Numbered from the stretch's first letter, positions 38,305 through 51,949 are shown. The stretch: DNA of 64,000 bases from Dromaius novaehollandiae (GCF_036370855.1 NC_088103.1:36063904-36127903), one strand, 5' to 3'. Program-made: numbers and translations. The notes: generated by a model not told the origin, from the sequence alone.

Positions 38305-39125
38305 TTAAAAACACTCAAATTTTAGAAGAACACAAAGTTTGTGGACGTTATTAGTAAGGTTATATGTTCATTTGTGGCATCATCTGTGCAAAAAGACTGG
38401 AAAGACCTTGTGCACTAATCATGTGCCCACAAACCCATTTCAAACACTTCCTGCCATTATTTTTTTCTGCTGCGATGAGAAACCACAGCTGTCTCTTCTA
38501 CCTTTTCTCAGCCTTTCAATTTGGAATTGAAATCTGTAGGTACATAACAATATTTTTATGACATTCTGTTCCACCGTTAGAGAAGGAGCTTCAGAGCTTC
38601 TTCATATTTTTGATGGGCAAAATGTCATCCAGTCCTGACCCATGACCCTCAAGCTATATGAAAGACATAAAGCACTTACTGTGGCGCTCTTCTCTGTAGT
38701 GAAAATTGTCTTCATTCTGGTCCCCTAAGTCTCTTACAGCATATCTGTTACTCCATTAAAATAGCCTTACTTTCCACTGCTGTATAAGAATATCAGTAAA
38801 AGAAGCAAGAACTGCTATGAAGTAAAGACATTTGAACATCTATAGGCAGATATAAGTTGTTTGTTCACTATATACCCTTTTCTCAGAAATATTCCATACA
38901 AGCTGTTTTATTAAAAATATGAACTGAAGGTTGACTCTGAGCATCAGACTGTCATAAAATGGGATAATTTCACTTATCTAAAATGTAGGCATCTGGCCTC
39001 AAACATTTGCCTAGGTTCCTTTTCTAGTTAGTGAAGACGGAAAGACACCTCAAGAGATTCAGTCCTAAAGTAAGTGTAAAGTAGAAATCAGAACCACAGT
39101 AATGCAGATTATGCACATTGCTTAC

Positions 39126-39238
39126 CTCCACCAGAGCTCTCTTGACTACTCTACTGATGTCCCTTCTCCACTCTGGAATATCCGGATTGTAGTCATCCAG
39201 GTTTGGAGAGAACGATAACCGAAGGGACTGAAATTGCT
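39126..39238 (-). CDS. SORCS1: SORCS1 exon: membrane-proximal domain, part 1
   Basis: This exon encodes E244 (split) to E281, from EQFQSLRLSFSPNLDDYNPD through VVKRALVE. Two overlapping AG sites are possible at the acceptor (TCTGCAGAG). Only cutting after CTGCAG at 39239 keeps the frame G|AG CAA. The donor is GTGGAG|GTAAGC at 39125. The NLDDYNPDIPEWRRD segment is highly characteristic of SORCS1 and SORCS3. It starts the alpha/beta membrane-proximal module found in SORCS proteins but not in sortilin. The preceding intron is only 970 bp. Confidence 0.92.
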
Positions 39239-40208
39239 CTGCAGATACAATGACATGATGGTGAGACGATTAAAGACTGTGAAATGCCTCATTGTCAAAC
39301 AAGTTGTGATGTCCCCATGAAGTGGGCAGAACCTAGTGAAACCTGCTGCAATTCGTGTTCTGCTTTTCTTTATTAATCTGCAGATGACGCACAGATCGTC
39401 TGCAAGTGTCGCAGAACGGAGAAGAGTGAGCTTTACTTTAATGGATAAAAAGCACTGGAAAGGCAGTTGTGTTGGGAATGCGATTGAAATGTTACCCTAA
39501 TCTTGACTTCTGAAAACAGGCAAGCCCTGTGGAGGAGGCTGTGCTTGTCCTCTCATGGACATGCCCCAGGCACATGAAATCTCAACACAAAGGAAGGGGA
39601 CTTGGATAAAGAATGAAGGAGAACTAGCCTTGGAAAACATGTTTCTTGATTTCTATTGCTGTTAGCAGAGACAGATACCCACATAGCTGTGACCACATGC
39701 TTATTATAAACTGCTAAAACTAGGATTCTCAGTGGTTCTTAGATGACACCTACACATTAGTGTGCCCTAACTGTTTCTAAGGCCTGAGTACAATATTGAA
39801 CCAGTACAGATTTCTGTACAAGACCACAGCACACAGCATTGCTTTCAACCCAAGCAGCTTTTGCATGAGTTAAGAGGCCTCTACTGGCCAAGAAGGGGTA
39901 AATCAGCTAGCAAAATGACATAACATTTTGACAACCATGCTGCATGTTACGATATAGTGATAGGCCAGATGTAGGAGGGCTCTGGGAAGCGGGTCAAGAT
40001 TCTGAGATCATCGAGGCAGCTCTTGGTCCAGGCTAATGTCAGTCAGTTGCGTTCAGTGGTGTTATGCCAAACTGATACCACTAGAACCAAGCTTAGGATC
40101 TCACTCAAAGCACTCTGGAATAAAGACTTCACATTGCCATCAGGTATTCTAGCTCTCTAGCTGTTGATTACAAATAATCCTATGTGAAATAAAGGGGGAA
40201 GGGCTCAC

Positions 40209-40332
40209 CATACACAGCAATAGTCTTTGTATCCTGCAGAATGGTGTTTCCTGCTGAGACCTGAACGGTGATTGTATTCATCCCTTCCACAGAAAATGTG
40301 AATGTGATACTGCCGTCCAATGTGATCAATGG
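40209..40332 (-). CDS. SORCS1: SORCS1 exon: second PKD-like domain, second half
   Basis: This exon encodes residues 203-243 plus one base of E244, from PLITLDGSITFTF through NTILQDTKTIAVY. The acceptor is CATATATTTGCAG before 40332 and the donor is TATG|GTGAGC at 40208. The FTFSVEGMNTITVQV stretch is the closing beta-hairpin of a PKD/Ig-like sandwich. DTKTIAVY is the linker into the membrane-proximal domain. No cysteine and no sequon are present. The entry phase (0) matches the previous exon and the exit phase (1) matches the exon at 39.2 kb. Confidence 0.92.
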
Positions 40333-42431
40333 CTGCAAATATATGAGAAAAAGAGAAATAAAGTTAATTTGGCTGGAAAGGAAAAGCAAGTTTGAGTTTG
40401 GCTCTTCAGCCTATTTGGGAGGTTTTGGAGTCAGCTCCAGCTTTGAAACTTAGACATTTAATGAGAAGGGTTCCTTTGACATGGAAGCCAACTTCATTAA
40501 GAGGGTCCAGGGATCCAGGTGGAGATATCCTCCTGGAGCTCAAAGTAGGATACCTACAATTTCCAAAGGGGTTAAGTTTTAAGATCCTAGCATTTCTTAG
40601 TAACTATATTCAGGAGGCTTCCCACCTTAGCACGCTGACTATTCCGGATCACATGTAAAAGTGTCTTGCCCCAGAGAGGCACAGATCCTAACAGGAGAGC
40701 CTACAAGACTCACTGTTCTGGTGGCACACTTCTTTGCTAGATCTAGCTGTCAGTGACCTGTTTAAGGTCACACAAGGAAGCTGTGATAGAACCAGGGGCC
40801 AAATCAAGATTCCTCAGTTGCTCTTATATGCAATCCTTAGATATGGAGAAGTTATTTTTGGAGACTGATGATTTTAGAGAGGACACAGGTCCCCTCAGCT
40901 TGCTTCACTGTGAAAAACAGTTTATTAGTGAGCTGTACCCTCTTTCAGCGGTCTCTGCCTTAACCTCTATTTTCCCTTATTAATGAACTCTGGGTGAGAT
41001 CTTCAAAGCACCCAGTATTAAGTGGAACTCTGTTCCCATTGTAGTCTGCAGTAAAACTCCCACTTCAATGAGAACAGAGTTAGACCAACTCTGATCACTT
41101 ATGAGCTTAGTAGATCAGAGGGAAGGTTAAAAGGTGACAATCACAGCCTGTAAGTACCTCTAGGGAGAGATGATTTCTGATACTACACAGAGTTCTTTAA
41201 TCTACACACGAAGGCATAACAAGATCCAACAGCTTGAAACTGAAGCTAGATAAATTCAGACTACAAACACAGTGCATGTGTTCAATGCTCAGGATAATTA
41301 GCTATGGGGAAACAGTTGGGGGAGAGGGTAAGAAAGAGAAACAGTGAATTTTCCATCATCTGAGGGAAATCATTAATGTAAAACAAAACAAAAAAAAGGT
41401 CAGGTTCTGTCACAATTACAAAGAGCTAAACAAAGCAAGAAGTACTGACGAGAAAGCCTCTGAACTGCAGTATACAGAAGATAACCATGTGTTGCTGAAG
41501 ATCCCTTTTGGCTCTACAAAATCCATAAGAATCTCTCCCCTGAGAGACTAATTAGGATCTCTGGGTACTTCAGCCATGGAGACACCTAAAATAACAGTTG
41601 CATAATGGCTGTGCAGATTTACAAACACTCTGCAAGCAAAGAGGTAGCCAAACGTTGTGTATGTTGTTTTCACAGCTGAGCAAAGTCCAGAGGCAAGGAG
41701 GTGTACTGGGAATCATTTTACACCCTGCAGCATGCAACAATAAGGTCCTCGTGCATACATAGTTTAGCAGAGTGTGGGGGCTCTGCATTGGGCTTAGCAT
41801 ATTTATGGGGAGGCACAAAACTGCTGGTAGTCTCTTGTCAGTTGCCACAGGAATGAGGCTTAAATCCTAGGGCTATGCAAAGTCAGTTCCAGATATAAAA
41901 ACAACTTAAGTTTGGAAGGCTGGTTTCCTAAAAAAAGAAAAACAAGCTATTCTTTCTGTTGAAGAAGGGGGGTAGGAAACCCACACTAGAAACTCTTTGA
42001 GATTTTGGTTCTCTACATCCACCTGGGATGTAACTGCAGGGAGAAAGGCACTGCCAATCTGCATGAATGCCAATATGCCCTACAGCTAAGTCACAGCAAC
42101 AATCACAAAGCAGCTGGTTTGCAAACAACTAGTATATGGGAACGAATTGTTTCCCATCCACTAACAGCTCGGTTCTTCTGCCTGTCTATGAGAGCCTGAG
42201 CTTTGGCTGCTCTCAGAGAGAGCACAGCAGACCAGAGGGCCACAGGGTCTACTGAGTCGGGCAGCTCCTAAATTTCAATGTTGGTACATTGAAGAACAGA
42301 GAATCAGTCTCTCCCCCTAGCTTACAATTATTTTTACTGTTTAAAAGTATTCCCAGACCCTCTCTTCCTCCCTTCTCAGTCACAGAATTCCTCCAGGATT
42401 ATATTGATCTTGGTCCATGGGGAATACAAAC
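40333..42431 (-). other. SORCS1: SORCS1 intron, 2.1 kb
   Basis: This intron contains a MIR-type SINE fragment (40741-40840) and an old repeat-like phrase at 41.02-41.10 kb. Nothing coding was seen. Confidence 0.75.
40741..40840 (+). repeat. MIR-type CORE-SINE remnant
   Basis: GTGACCTGTTTAAGGTCACA, then CAAGGAAGCTGTGATAGAAC and CAGGGGCC, resembles the MIR core 'aaggtcacacag..agtggcagagccaggattc'. It is diverged and truncated. Confidence 0.6.
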
Positions 42432-42565
42432 CTCTGTGTTGTTCCCAAACCACCAGACGTAAGTAAGTGTTCCAACTTGGCTTGGCCACAGTACTGCCGT
42501 GGCATTGACCTCTTTGTTCTTCGTGGTGACAAATGGCAGAGATAAGTGAACATGTTCCAAGGGGC
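42432..42565 (-). CDS. SORCS1: SORCS1 exon: second PKD-like domain, first half
   Basis: This exon encodes C158 (split) to E202, from PLEHVHLSLPFVTTKNKEVN through LTYVWWFGNNTE. The acceptor is TTTCTGTCTCTGCAG before 42565. The donor is ACAGAG|GTTTGT at 42431, a non-consensus GTTTGT that still begins with GT. Two sequons, N178-A-T and N199-N-T, are present. In SORCS structures a second PKD fold follows the first, and this exon supplies its first strands with the TYVWWFG core. The peptide lies in the third minus-strand frame, and the long minus-strand open frames at 42376-42765 and 42380-42649 are shadows of it. Exit is in phase 0. Confidence 0.9.
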
Positions 42566-45500
42566 CTGCAGAGACAGAAACAGCAGGTGAGTCCTCTGTC
42601 CCTCTGAAATATCAACCTGGGGGAGAGGGAGGCTTGATAGGAGATCCACTGGTTTTGGGAAGAGGTATCCTCCAAATCACTAGGGGACATGGCAGTTAAT
42701 ATTTTGGCTTCATGCCATTTGTAGAGAGAGAAACTTACGATCTGTCCTTTTAAAAAAGGAGCCACCCCTGTGCTGAGCTGAAAAACTCAAACTCTTTACT
42801 GCAGGAATGTCACATACTTGGGGACATCACATACGACTGAAACAACAGGGGCAGAGGCATATTACGTGAATACAGGCTTCCCTGGGAGGACATTAGACTG
42901 TGCAGGACAAACAGCTTCAATGGACATAGCACATTTCAGATACGAAGGATTCATTCACCCACCGATTGCTACAGTTTAGTAAACTTAAGCAGTGCTCTAT
43001 CTATTTATACCAGCTGAAATTCTGTCTCAAGGCAGCTATTCACTGTTTGCCTTCATTTTAATATTACGTAATACTCCCTCCCTTTCCTCTATATACTCTT
43101 TTATTTCTTTAGCATAAACAGAACATAATTCATTCGACAAGTGACATTATGCCCAGGGTTACACATTTCACATCTTCTGGAGACAGATGGTCCTTTGTTG
43201 TTACATCTTGTCCTATAGATTTTTTTTTTTAAAACGTGTTCTGACTGTTCACTTAGAGAACAAAACAACTATCCTGAGAGTGACAGAGAAAGAGAAAGAA
43301 AGAATCCTCAGGTGATCTGGGGACATGGGTTTCTAAAACAAATTAAGGCCACATCCTACATCTCCAAGCTCCCCCCCAGTGATAAGAAGTTGAGACTACA
43401 GCCCAGGAGGATTCATTTCATTGTCCATATGGAAGTGAGATATATTGCTAGAAGACCCTTTATATTTCAGGAGAGGATTTTTCACAAAATATCCCATATA
43501 TATGTCACCTCTTAGACCTTGATTTTTAACCCGAGGAACACCAGACATTTTGGATCCAGCACCCTATACAGCACACACAGGCAGAGAGAGACGTGTGGAA
43601 AAAATCTCCCAAATAAGACAGTATATGCAATGCAAAGACAAGTGTTCCCAACTCATTATTGGAATGCAGCTTTCTCTAGGGTGCAGAAACAGCCACTGCT
43701 TAGCTTGACACAGTCCAATTAAGAGTCATCCATGATCAGACTAACTAAAGCCTGCTACAGACCAAACCGGGCTCAGTTTTCCTTTGATGATCTGAAGTTA
43801 ACACTCTACTTGCAAATCTATGAGAAACCAGTGCTGCTAGATTATTGCTACTCAAGCAGTACAGAATTTCACCCTTATAATTTTAACAGGAATCTCCTGC
43901 AGACACAATTCTGTGACCCAGCTGTGCCTCCTCTCAGCAAGACTGAGAACTGAAAAACAGCAGCTTCCCAGGCTAAATATTCTGCAGCTCCAGTATCCTC
44001 TGGGATGTTTGCCAAATGCCCAGGGTCAGCATAGATTATAAAAAAAGCAAATTTCCAAACACCTGATGTGGTGACAGCAGTGACAATGGTGCCTATGTAA
44101 AGTCGAATACCTTGTTCTCCAGCATATTTGTGCACAGCTCCTCTGAATGCATCTCAAGTGACCCTGCGCTGCACAGAATACCCAGCACCTCTGCAAACCT
44201 CCATCCTCCACTCGTGAGGAAAGAACATGAAAGAATGGCTCAAGTGGGCCAATTGCGACTTACTGTTTCCGTGCAAATAGCTGACGGGTCCAAGCGGCTG
44301 AAATGCTGAACTAATATCTGGCCAGCAGATGGGGATAGCTCACTCTGGATAGGCCCTTAGTTTTATAGGAGTTTGCTTTCTCCCAGTTAAGTTTGGAGAC
44401 AATTTCCATTTCTGAGCTTTGTGTGGGGCCTCTAAGCCATTGTGACTACAGCCCTTCATCTGCCTCAGGAAAAGTGGTGTACACATCCCTGAGAGCGGTT
44501 ACGGAGAAGCTTCTCGAAGGGTTCACTTGGGCAGGTGATGTTATTTTAATGCATTCAGACAAACGCATAAATAACTTTGCTGGGAAACTTTTCAGCCTGT
44601 TGAGACAGTTCAGAGACAGCCTGTTGGTTGGAGAAGCGGTTTGTATATAACTTTCTGCACCCCCAAATCCTCCTGCCTCAAAACAACTTGCATTTCTGGA
44701 TCTGGGGACTTCTTTGCAGGTGACACAACTGCAGCAAATGTGCTCCTTCTGTGCACTGGCCCAGCAGCTACTGCAGGATGAGGAGGGTGCCAGGTGGAGA
44801 CTTTACTCCAGTCTTTCAGATCGCAAGCATGTGGCTTCAGTGCCTGCAATTTTACCCTCAGTGAGGCCTTTGACCATAGTTAAGGGGAGGATCCTGGAAG
44901 GACCAGGCCTGGTTATGCAGCACACACATATCACATCTGTAACACGGGGTGGCGCAGACAGCGGCCCTTTCAAAAACTCCCTGAGTGCTCAGGCTGCACA
45001 TGACTTCTCTGAGTGTCCTAACAATACAGTGTATGTTTCTGTTGTAAGGACACATATTTTTACAAAAATCCCTAGTGGCCAGATTCACCGACACCTGAAG
45101 CAGGCCTCTAACTTACCAGAGAGTGAGTGTAAGCATTTAAGCAGGATTTACAAGCTTTTGTGGATCTGGGCTTTAGGCTCTGCAGAGGGACTGGATTTAC
45201 TGTACATCTCTGTCCTCAGCAAATCTATTGCTAGTCTGAATGGCACCATGCTCAGTGCGCGTCCTGTTCTGAGGTCCCTAATTCTCACTTAGAGAAGGCT
45301 TAGATGCATCCCTCAGAGATGTGGGTTCTCCGGGGGTCAGGCATGGACACGCTAGACCTGGCTGTGGTGGTCATCTCAGTATTTAAGTCCCACGCTGGCT
45401 TTATCTATACATAGCACAGAAGTATGTATTTCATCAGCTTCCTAAGTCACATGAACAGATCTGAATATTGTTTCTTTCTTGTACTGCTAAAACAATCAAA

Positions 45501-47423
45501 GAGGCTCTTTAATCCTTCAACAGCTACAGAAAATGGATTATATCAGCTATAAGCCACTATCTGTGAGGATAAAGGCTGGACACCTGCCTCTTCCCTCCAT
45601 TTTGGGGTTGTGTGAGGAAGCAGTTGGTGCCTCACGTGGCCTCATTACTTTGCAGATAGGCTGAGCGTGTGCAATGGTCCCCATGGAATCGTCTCTTGTC
45701 AAACAGCGAACGATTACAGACCCTGCTCGCGCAGAGCTGTCAGACCCTCCTATGAAATATCAACCGCCAAAGCACTTCTCCACTTGTTTCCAGTGACCTT
45801 TACAAAGATTGAAAAAAAATGACCACAGCTCCTGTTCAGCCGATTTTCATAATCAGCAGCAGAGATGGGGATTTCTGCATTTGGGGCCCACAACTACTCC
45901 CCCACAACTTAGCCAAGCACACCCAGGAAGACAAACCAGAATCTGACTCCAGAACCTTTTGCTACTGCAAGCAGGGGTCTTTTCCACTGAGCCAAATCTA
46001 TGCTTGCTCAGTTGCTGAAGAGATTATGTAAAAGTGTAGAAACGTCAACTCCTGAGCAGAGGTCCCTTTCTCTACCCTGCACAGCACACATATAAGATCA
46101 CAGTTAAACAGTATGAAAGAAAATCAGTATCTTTCTGAGAACTTACCTTCATTCACCAATGCCTCAATGCAAAAATGATATGAGTTAAGCCCCAAAATCA
46201 AAAACCCAAGCTTCACAGTAATTTATGAGTACTGATATTTTTGCAAGGTATAATTATGCAGTTTTCAAATCTGAGGTGCTGCTGCTGAAGGATTACGTGA
46301 CATAAAACTTTGCCACAGACCAGTATCTATCAGGTTGGGGAATCATAAATGGTCCACCGTAATCATGAACTGATGGTCTTTTTGAAGGGAAGAGTTCAGG
46401 GAGATATTTGCTCCTGCTCCCTTTGTACTCCCTCATAAACTCCCAGTCTCTCACAACTACACCTCCCACTGCTCTCATCTGTTGGTATGACTGTGCACCA
46501 TTAAAGAGCTGCTCTCTCCCACTGAAGAGGCAGCTGCTTTCATGCTACGCAAGTGGAGTTAGAGCATATAGAATGCACTAAGTTATCTAAATAACATGTG
46601 AAGTTACTTTGGTAGAGGCTAAGCGGTGTTAAGGCCAGTTTTTGTGATCATAACTTTCAGGTTTGGAATTTCCTTTTTTTCAATAATTCTGCCACACTGG
46701 CATACAGTCCAAAATATAAATAACCAACCAAAACCTCACTCTATAAAGCAAAAGTTTGGCCCCAAACAAATCCATTAGGGATAATACAAATTTTCAATAA
46801 TAGGCCAAATCTTTGGTTCATAACCACATGCTAGAATAAATATGAAAGGATACACTGCTGGTTTTAAAGCAAGGACAAAGATACATTTCAGTTGTAAATC
46901 AGAGACAGCTAAAGTATAAAAAGGTTAAAAATAACAGCAGAAGAGCAATGTGGAGATAATATTTTTTCTTGTTATACTCTTTAACATCAGGATCTTGGTT
47001 CCTATGACAACAGAGAGACTGAAATGCACTGGTTTCCATCCCAGATGTGGTTGCATTTCATTAGAGGACATAACATGTGCAAAGTATAAGTTAAGGCTTT
47101 TAAAAAGTATTAAAGATTCTGGATATCTTTGTTTTTCTGGAAGTGTAAACATGTTAAAGAAGGTGCTTTTCAGAAAGGGATAGACACTCCTTTGAGGTGT
47201 TTCAAATTAGATCGCCAAAAATTAGAGGTTAAGCATGGTTTGAAAAGGAAATGTCACTATTGTCTGTGGCTCCTCTTGGTCTGGAGTCCTCTGCTGGAGG
47301 ACAGCCAAACACTCATTGTCTCCCATCAATTCCCGCCCAGCTGCAACCCCCCAAACATCATTACTAACGGAAAGTAATATTTTTTTAAAGCATATCGGAA
47401 GCTAATAACAGGTATTAACATAC
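42566..47423 (-). other. SORCS1: SORCS1 intron, 4.9 kb
   Basis: No exon or known repeat is recognised here. The longest open frame in the window (192 codons, plus strand, 44714-45292) lies here. It matches no family I know and is taken as a chance frame. Confidence 0.7.
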
Positions 47424-47610
47424 ATGTTACATGCAAGTAGAGCACAGCATTGTCAGATCCCAGACTGTTTTCCACTAGCACGGTAACTCGGAATATGCCC
47501 ACGTTCTGGTAGATGTGCTTGATCCCATCTTCTGTTGAGCTGAGATTGGCATATGACACAGCGATGCCATCTCCAAAATCCACTTGAATGATGGATCTCT
47601 GGAGGTCTCC
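47424..47610 (-). CDS. SORCS1: SORCS1 exon: core of PKD domain 1
   Basis: This exon encodes residues 96-157 plus the first base of C158. It carries the hallmark PKD motif VDFGDG (105-110) and the later HIYQNVGIFRVTV strand. These correspond to the WDFGDG and H-Y-x(3)-G-x-F-x-VTV signatures of PKD domains (Pfam PKD family). N117-L-S is a glycosylation sequon. The acceptor is TTCTGTCACCACAG before 47610. The donor is ACAT|GTATGT at 47423, which splits the TGC codon of the Cys that opens the next exon. This is the most diagnostic exon for separating SORCS1 from SORCS3, because the segment reads NVGIFRVTV and NSLGSD.AVLYLHVTC. Confidence 0.93.
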
Positions 47611-50600
47611 CTGTGGTGACAGAAAAGAAGAAAAGTCAGAATAGATGCTGCTTTTCCTTGGAAGAGACTTCCTGGCATCTCAGCTGACCAACGCAGACAT
47701 CAGCAAGCATTCTGGTGGGAGCTACAGAAAATGATTTTGAGAGTCTCGATCAGACTTAGTACACCTAGATCATCCAGATGATAGTTACGAGGTCTCATGT
47801 CAGCTGAGGAAAGAAAGTCACTTAATCAATTTGCTCAATAGTCAGTAGAGAGAAGGTGACGCTTCCTGAGATTTGACTCAGCTCGAGTCTGACTGTGAAG
47901 GTGTCCTTCAAGGTATTGTTGTAGCACAAGTTACCTAATTGTCAAGAGGACTAGGGATCTTTTGCAAAATAAACTGGTGCCTTCCCTCTGAGTTTCCTTC
48001 CAGCGAAGAACAGAATGCAGGGGGGATGGTGCTCACTTACGTCTCCTGTCAGCAGTCACTCAGGATGCAGGTAGCTATTGAGATTACCTGTCTTTGGAAC
48101 AGTCTCACAGTTTGAGCTTTTACACTTAAAATCATAAAAAGCAGAATGATAAAACAGAGAAGAGGCTTTGAGAAGTCCCCTAGGCCATCCACCCTTTCCC
48201 AAGGGGAGAGTGAACCCTATCAAAGCAGTGAGGTGTCAACAGAACCCCTTCAACCTCACATGGTAAAGGTGACAGCTCATAGCAACTTTCAACTTGTTCA
48301 GCGGCCTGATTTACAATGAGCTGGATTTGTATCTACCTCGTAACAGCCACCAACGCTACTGACACTAAGTGGGACCCTTGCTGCCTGCTTCAGAAGGGAA
48401 GGGCTAAGGAATTAACTGTGCTCATTAAACTCTTTTCCTGCTGTCTAGAGAAAATCCTAGCAGCCTAGCAAGGCAGGTTTGTGATATAACTCATGCTGCC
48501 ACGTTGTGACATTAGTATCCTGGGCTGCTAAACTAGCACATTTCAGAATTGACACAAAAAATTACAAAAAGAGAGAGGAAAAGAAAGAGAAATACACAGC
48601 TGTAAAAAACAAACAAAACGACACAGAACAAAAGCCAAGGATATCGGGGATTAGTATTTGCTATGCCAGAATGGGGACCCTCTTATGTGAAGTAAGCCTA
48701 CAACAGGTTTTGATCTTCCACTCCTGAAACTGAATTCCCACCTGCCTCATACAGCTTTGTTAAATGCAACATCAGAGACATCCAGCCCTAAAAAACATTT
48801 ACACCCAAAAGAGGGAAGTAGTGCCATTTCCTTATTCTGCTTTACAGAAAAAAACATTTTTTTGACTTTTTGTTTACAAGGTGTTTTGGTTCAAAAGACA
48901 GAGAAGTGAATGAGCATACACAACAATGCAGACAGCCTGTGCCTTGTGCACTACAAACACTGGTAGGATCCTCTCTTGTCACTAGGTAGTGATATGCTTA
49001 TGGTAAGGGCAGTTTCTGACAGCCAGATAGCTATACAGCCCGTACTGACCTATATCACAACAGTGGCTGCTACAGATCCTCTCCCTTTCAGGTATGACAT
49101 GGTACCTTGTCTTAATTTTGAGCATTCTTGCTCCTTTTGAGAGTGCTCCTCAGTGACTTTGCATGATCCATATGCTGGATATGTTCATGCTTACCGGCTG
49201 TTGCTATGGAGCAGCTTACTCCACAGTCTGGTGCACCGAAGCAGCTGCCACTGTCTGGAAGAATGCCGTTAAATTAATAGCTGAGGGCAGTTCATAAAAT
49301 TGGCTGAAAGGACATTTAATTTACTTTGGTTTGGTTTCCCTTTCTTTTCCCTCCCAAGAGAGAAGCAGTCCTCTGGATGCCTGACTAGAATGAAAGGTAC
49401 CAGTGCAAACGCTTGGCATTGGGTAGGTTTCCACACTGGAAAGGGAAATGTGCGTGTGTGTGAGTATGGGAGGGAGCTGTAACGTAATCTTTACGTTCCT
49501 CTGGTTCCCTCAGTACTTCTATCACTTCTTGTCAAGGCAGAAACAGTGGAGGCTTGCCTGAATGGAAAGTCAAGGAGGAGCAGAGAGCTACACCTGGGGA
49601 TGGGTGAGAGAGAAACATCCTCCTAGACGCTCTATATTCGGAGGTTAAAGACAGAGCCCTTACATTACCCTGGCACTCTTCCAGAGGGTGGGTCTAAGCC
49701 TCAGTTTTTGTCCCTGGTCCGACTGCTCAAAGCTCAGCTGCTTCCAAAGGGAAGAGGGAAAATAATTTTATTGCTCTGTTTTAGAGGATCCCATTTTGAA
49801 GGTGGGTGAGAAAAGGACAGTCTAGGACAAAGGCACACACCTAGGGATTCCTACAGATGTCCCACATCATTTCTCCTCCTGGTGTCTCTAAAGTACAGAG
49901 AGGAACACCCCCATTCTCTGCTTGAGAGGACCAGTGAGGACAAAAGTACTGCATGAGATGCTATAGAGAAGGACAACTTAAAAATCCTGTTTGAAGGAAA
50001 CATGGAGATCTTGTGTGCTAACCCAGCTTCAGATGGCCCTTGGGTAGCTCTTAAATGAGTTTCTATTAGTAATTAGCATTGTAACATCTGCAGTCTTCAA
50101 TGAGATATGGTCAAATCTAAGAAAGCTGCTTGAGCAATGCAAATGGCTCAGGCCTCCATTCAGCAAAGCTCTCAGCAAATTCTTCGTTTGAAACGTTACT
50201 GCAAGTTTAAGCACCTGCTTACATTTTTCACAGAGACACAAATCGCTGAGGCAAGGTCTCCTACCTATGTTATACAGGGGATCAAGCTGGGGTATCACAG
50301 TGGTCCTTATGAAGAGCAATTAGGAACACAGGAGATGGGCTTAAGTATACAGTTAAGTACTTTGGTGAGCTAAGTTATTTGGAAGAAGATGGCAAAGCAC
50401 AAAGTCTGAAACATGATGCAAAGTGCTTCAGGCACTTTTGATGTGGTGCCCTGTCTGACAGGGACAACAGGAGGCATCGAATGGATTATGCTTCCAAAGA
50501 GAGATGTGGGCACACGTGAACTCCTCAGCTCTGAACCCTCATCAAAGGAGAGATATATTCGCTTGAGCATGGTGTTGGACCAAAGACAGAGAGTGCTCTC

Positions 50601-51589
50601 TGGTCTGAAATAACTGGCCGTGCCCTTAGGTGCTCTCCCAATTCCTCCAGGCACATCATCATCAGGATTTTAGTCATCATTTGTTACTAAAAATGGATGA
50701 TGTCTTTGAACATCATTCAGTAAAGCTATACTGCTGGGACATAAGCTGTCCCCAAGGTCAAAACTGCAGCACCACAGCGACACTGCTGGCTTCATCATCT
50801 CTGAGTATATTTAAGGTCATGTGGTAACACTGCATCTGAGGTAGCAGAGGAAGATGAAAAGGATGACAGCATTTTGGAACAGCCCTGTTTCTGCAAGAGT
50901 CAGAGTTAATGCACTAACAAGTGATTTTTCTCTTGTCTTCATTTTCTCTGTAGCCATGAAACCCATGGTGTCTGCAACTGCTGCTGGGGAAGGGAGCCAT
51001 TTCTTAGACATGCAGGATTTACATTTCAATTTTTTCTTCCAAATTCTCCAGGGAGAAGAGATCCTGACAGAGACATCTCCTGAAAATGTAGCTGGATAAG
51101 AACTTCAGCTGCTATTCCCCCAGTCTTTTTCATTTGTCTTGGCCTTTCCCATTTTGTTTTAAAACCCTTTGAACCAGAAATATATTTTCTATTCAGTAAA
51201 ATCCAGGCTATAACACTCTTCTGAAAATGCCACATTTTGAAAAGCTGACATTTACAATTTTTAGCTTAGGAAGGGGGAGAAAAAGTCAGGAAAAATGAAA
51301 AGTCTGTGTTTTTTGACTTGTTAGAGTGCTTTATCTAATGCCAGGTAAGAGCATAGGCAGAATAAGACAGAAACAGAAAGCAAGAGAGCCAAGATCAAAA
51401 CATTTCCTGCATAGCTCATAACTGCTCTGCATCAGTCCCAGCTGTCTGTGTCCCAGACAGCTCTAGAGAGCCATTTACATGTGGTTGTTTTACCAAGGGA
51501 TGTTTTGTTTTGCAGCGGTTTTATACACATACATACATCTTGCTAAAATCTCTCCTGATGCTTTTCCCAGCTTTTCCCCGTCATACTGA

Positions 51590-51750
51590 CAAACCCAGCG
51601 CTGTGTGCTGGGGTTTTCTGAAGCTCTGAGCTGGAGTGAGGTGGCCACTGAGCTCCGAGCATCGCTTCTGCAGCCACAGCGAAGCGCTCCGAAGCCCTCA
51701 GCTCCGAGCTGAGCGGTGCCTTCGGCGCACAGCTTCTTTGGCCTTCACTG
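51590..51750. other. CpG-dense GC-rich patch with hairpins
   Basis: About twelve CpG dinucleotides occur in roughly 160 bases, surrounded by AT-rich CpG-poor intron. It contains CTCAGCTC-C-GAGCTGAG (51697-51713) and the inverted pair CGCTTC/GAAGCG around 51663-51686. Confidence 0.7.
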
Positions 51751-51949
51751 CGAGAGGTCTTTAATACCAGCCCTCTTAGGTGTCACAGGAGATGGCTATT
51801 TGTCTCTGCATTCAGTACCTGTATTCTAATCACAGAGAGCTGTTCAGCAACCTATTACGATAGCTTGAAAAATAAAAGTAGTTCTGTGGGTAGCCACCAA
51901 CTTTGTGGGTATAATCTTAAGGACATTGCAACAATCCTGATAAAGGCTT

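Larger units (their letters stand above)
35969..39125 (-). other. SORCS1: SORCS1 intron, 3.2 kb
   Basis: This is AT-rich non-coding sequence with two adjacent perfect palindromes (37603-37635), a 20-bp tandem duplication (37349-37388), a T17 tract (37960-37976) and a T14/G11 junction (38280-38304). No exon was found. Confidence 0.75.

Noticed and set aside
42376..42765. Minus-strand open frames of 129 and 89 codons
   Set aside because: They overlap the SORCS1 exon at 42432-42565 in the two wrong frames. The third frame gives the family match.
44714..45292. 192-codon plus-strand open frame, the longest in the window
   Set aside because: No recognisable domain, low-complexity-free but family-free sequence, inside a SORCS1 intron on the opposite strand, and no flanking splice or promoter signals. 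In 64 kb read in six frames, one frame of this length is expected roughly by chance.
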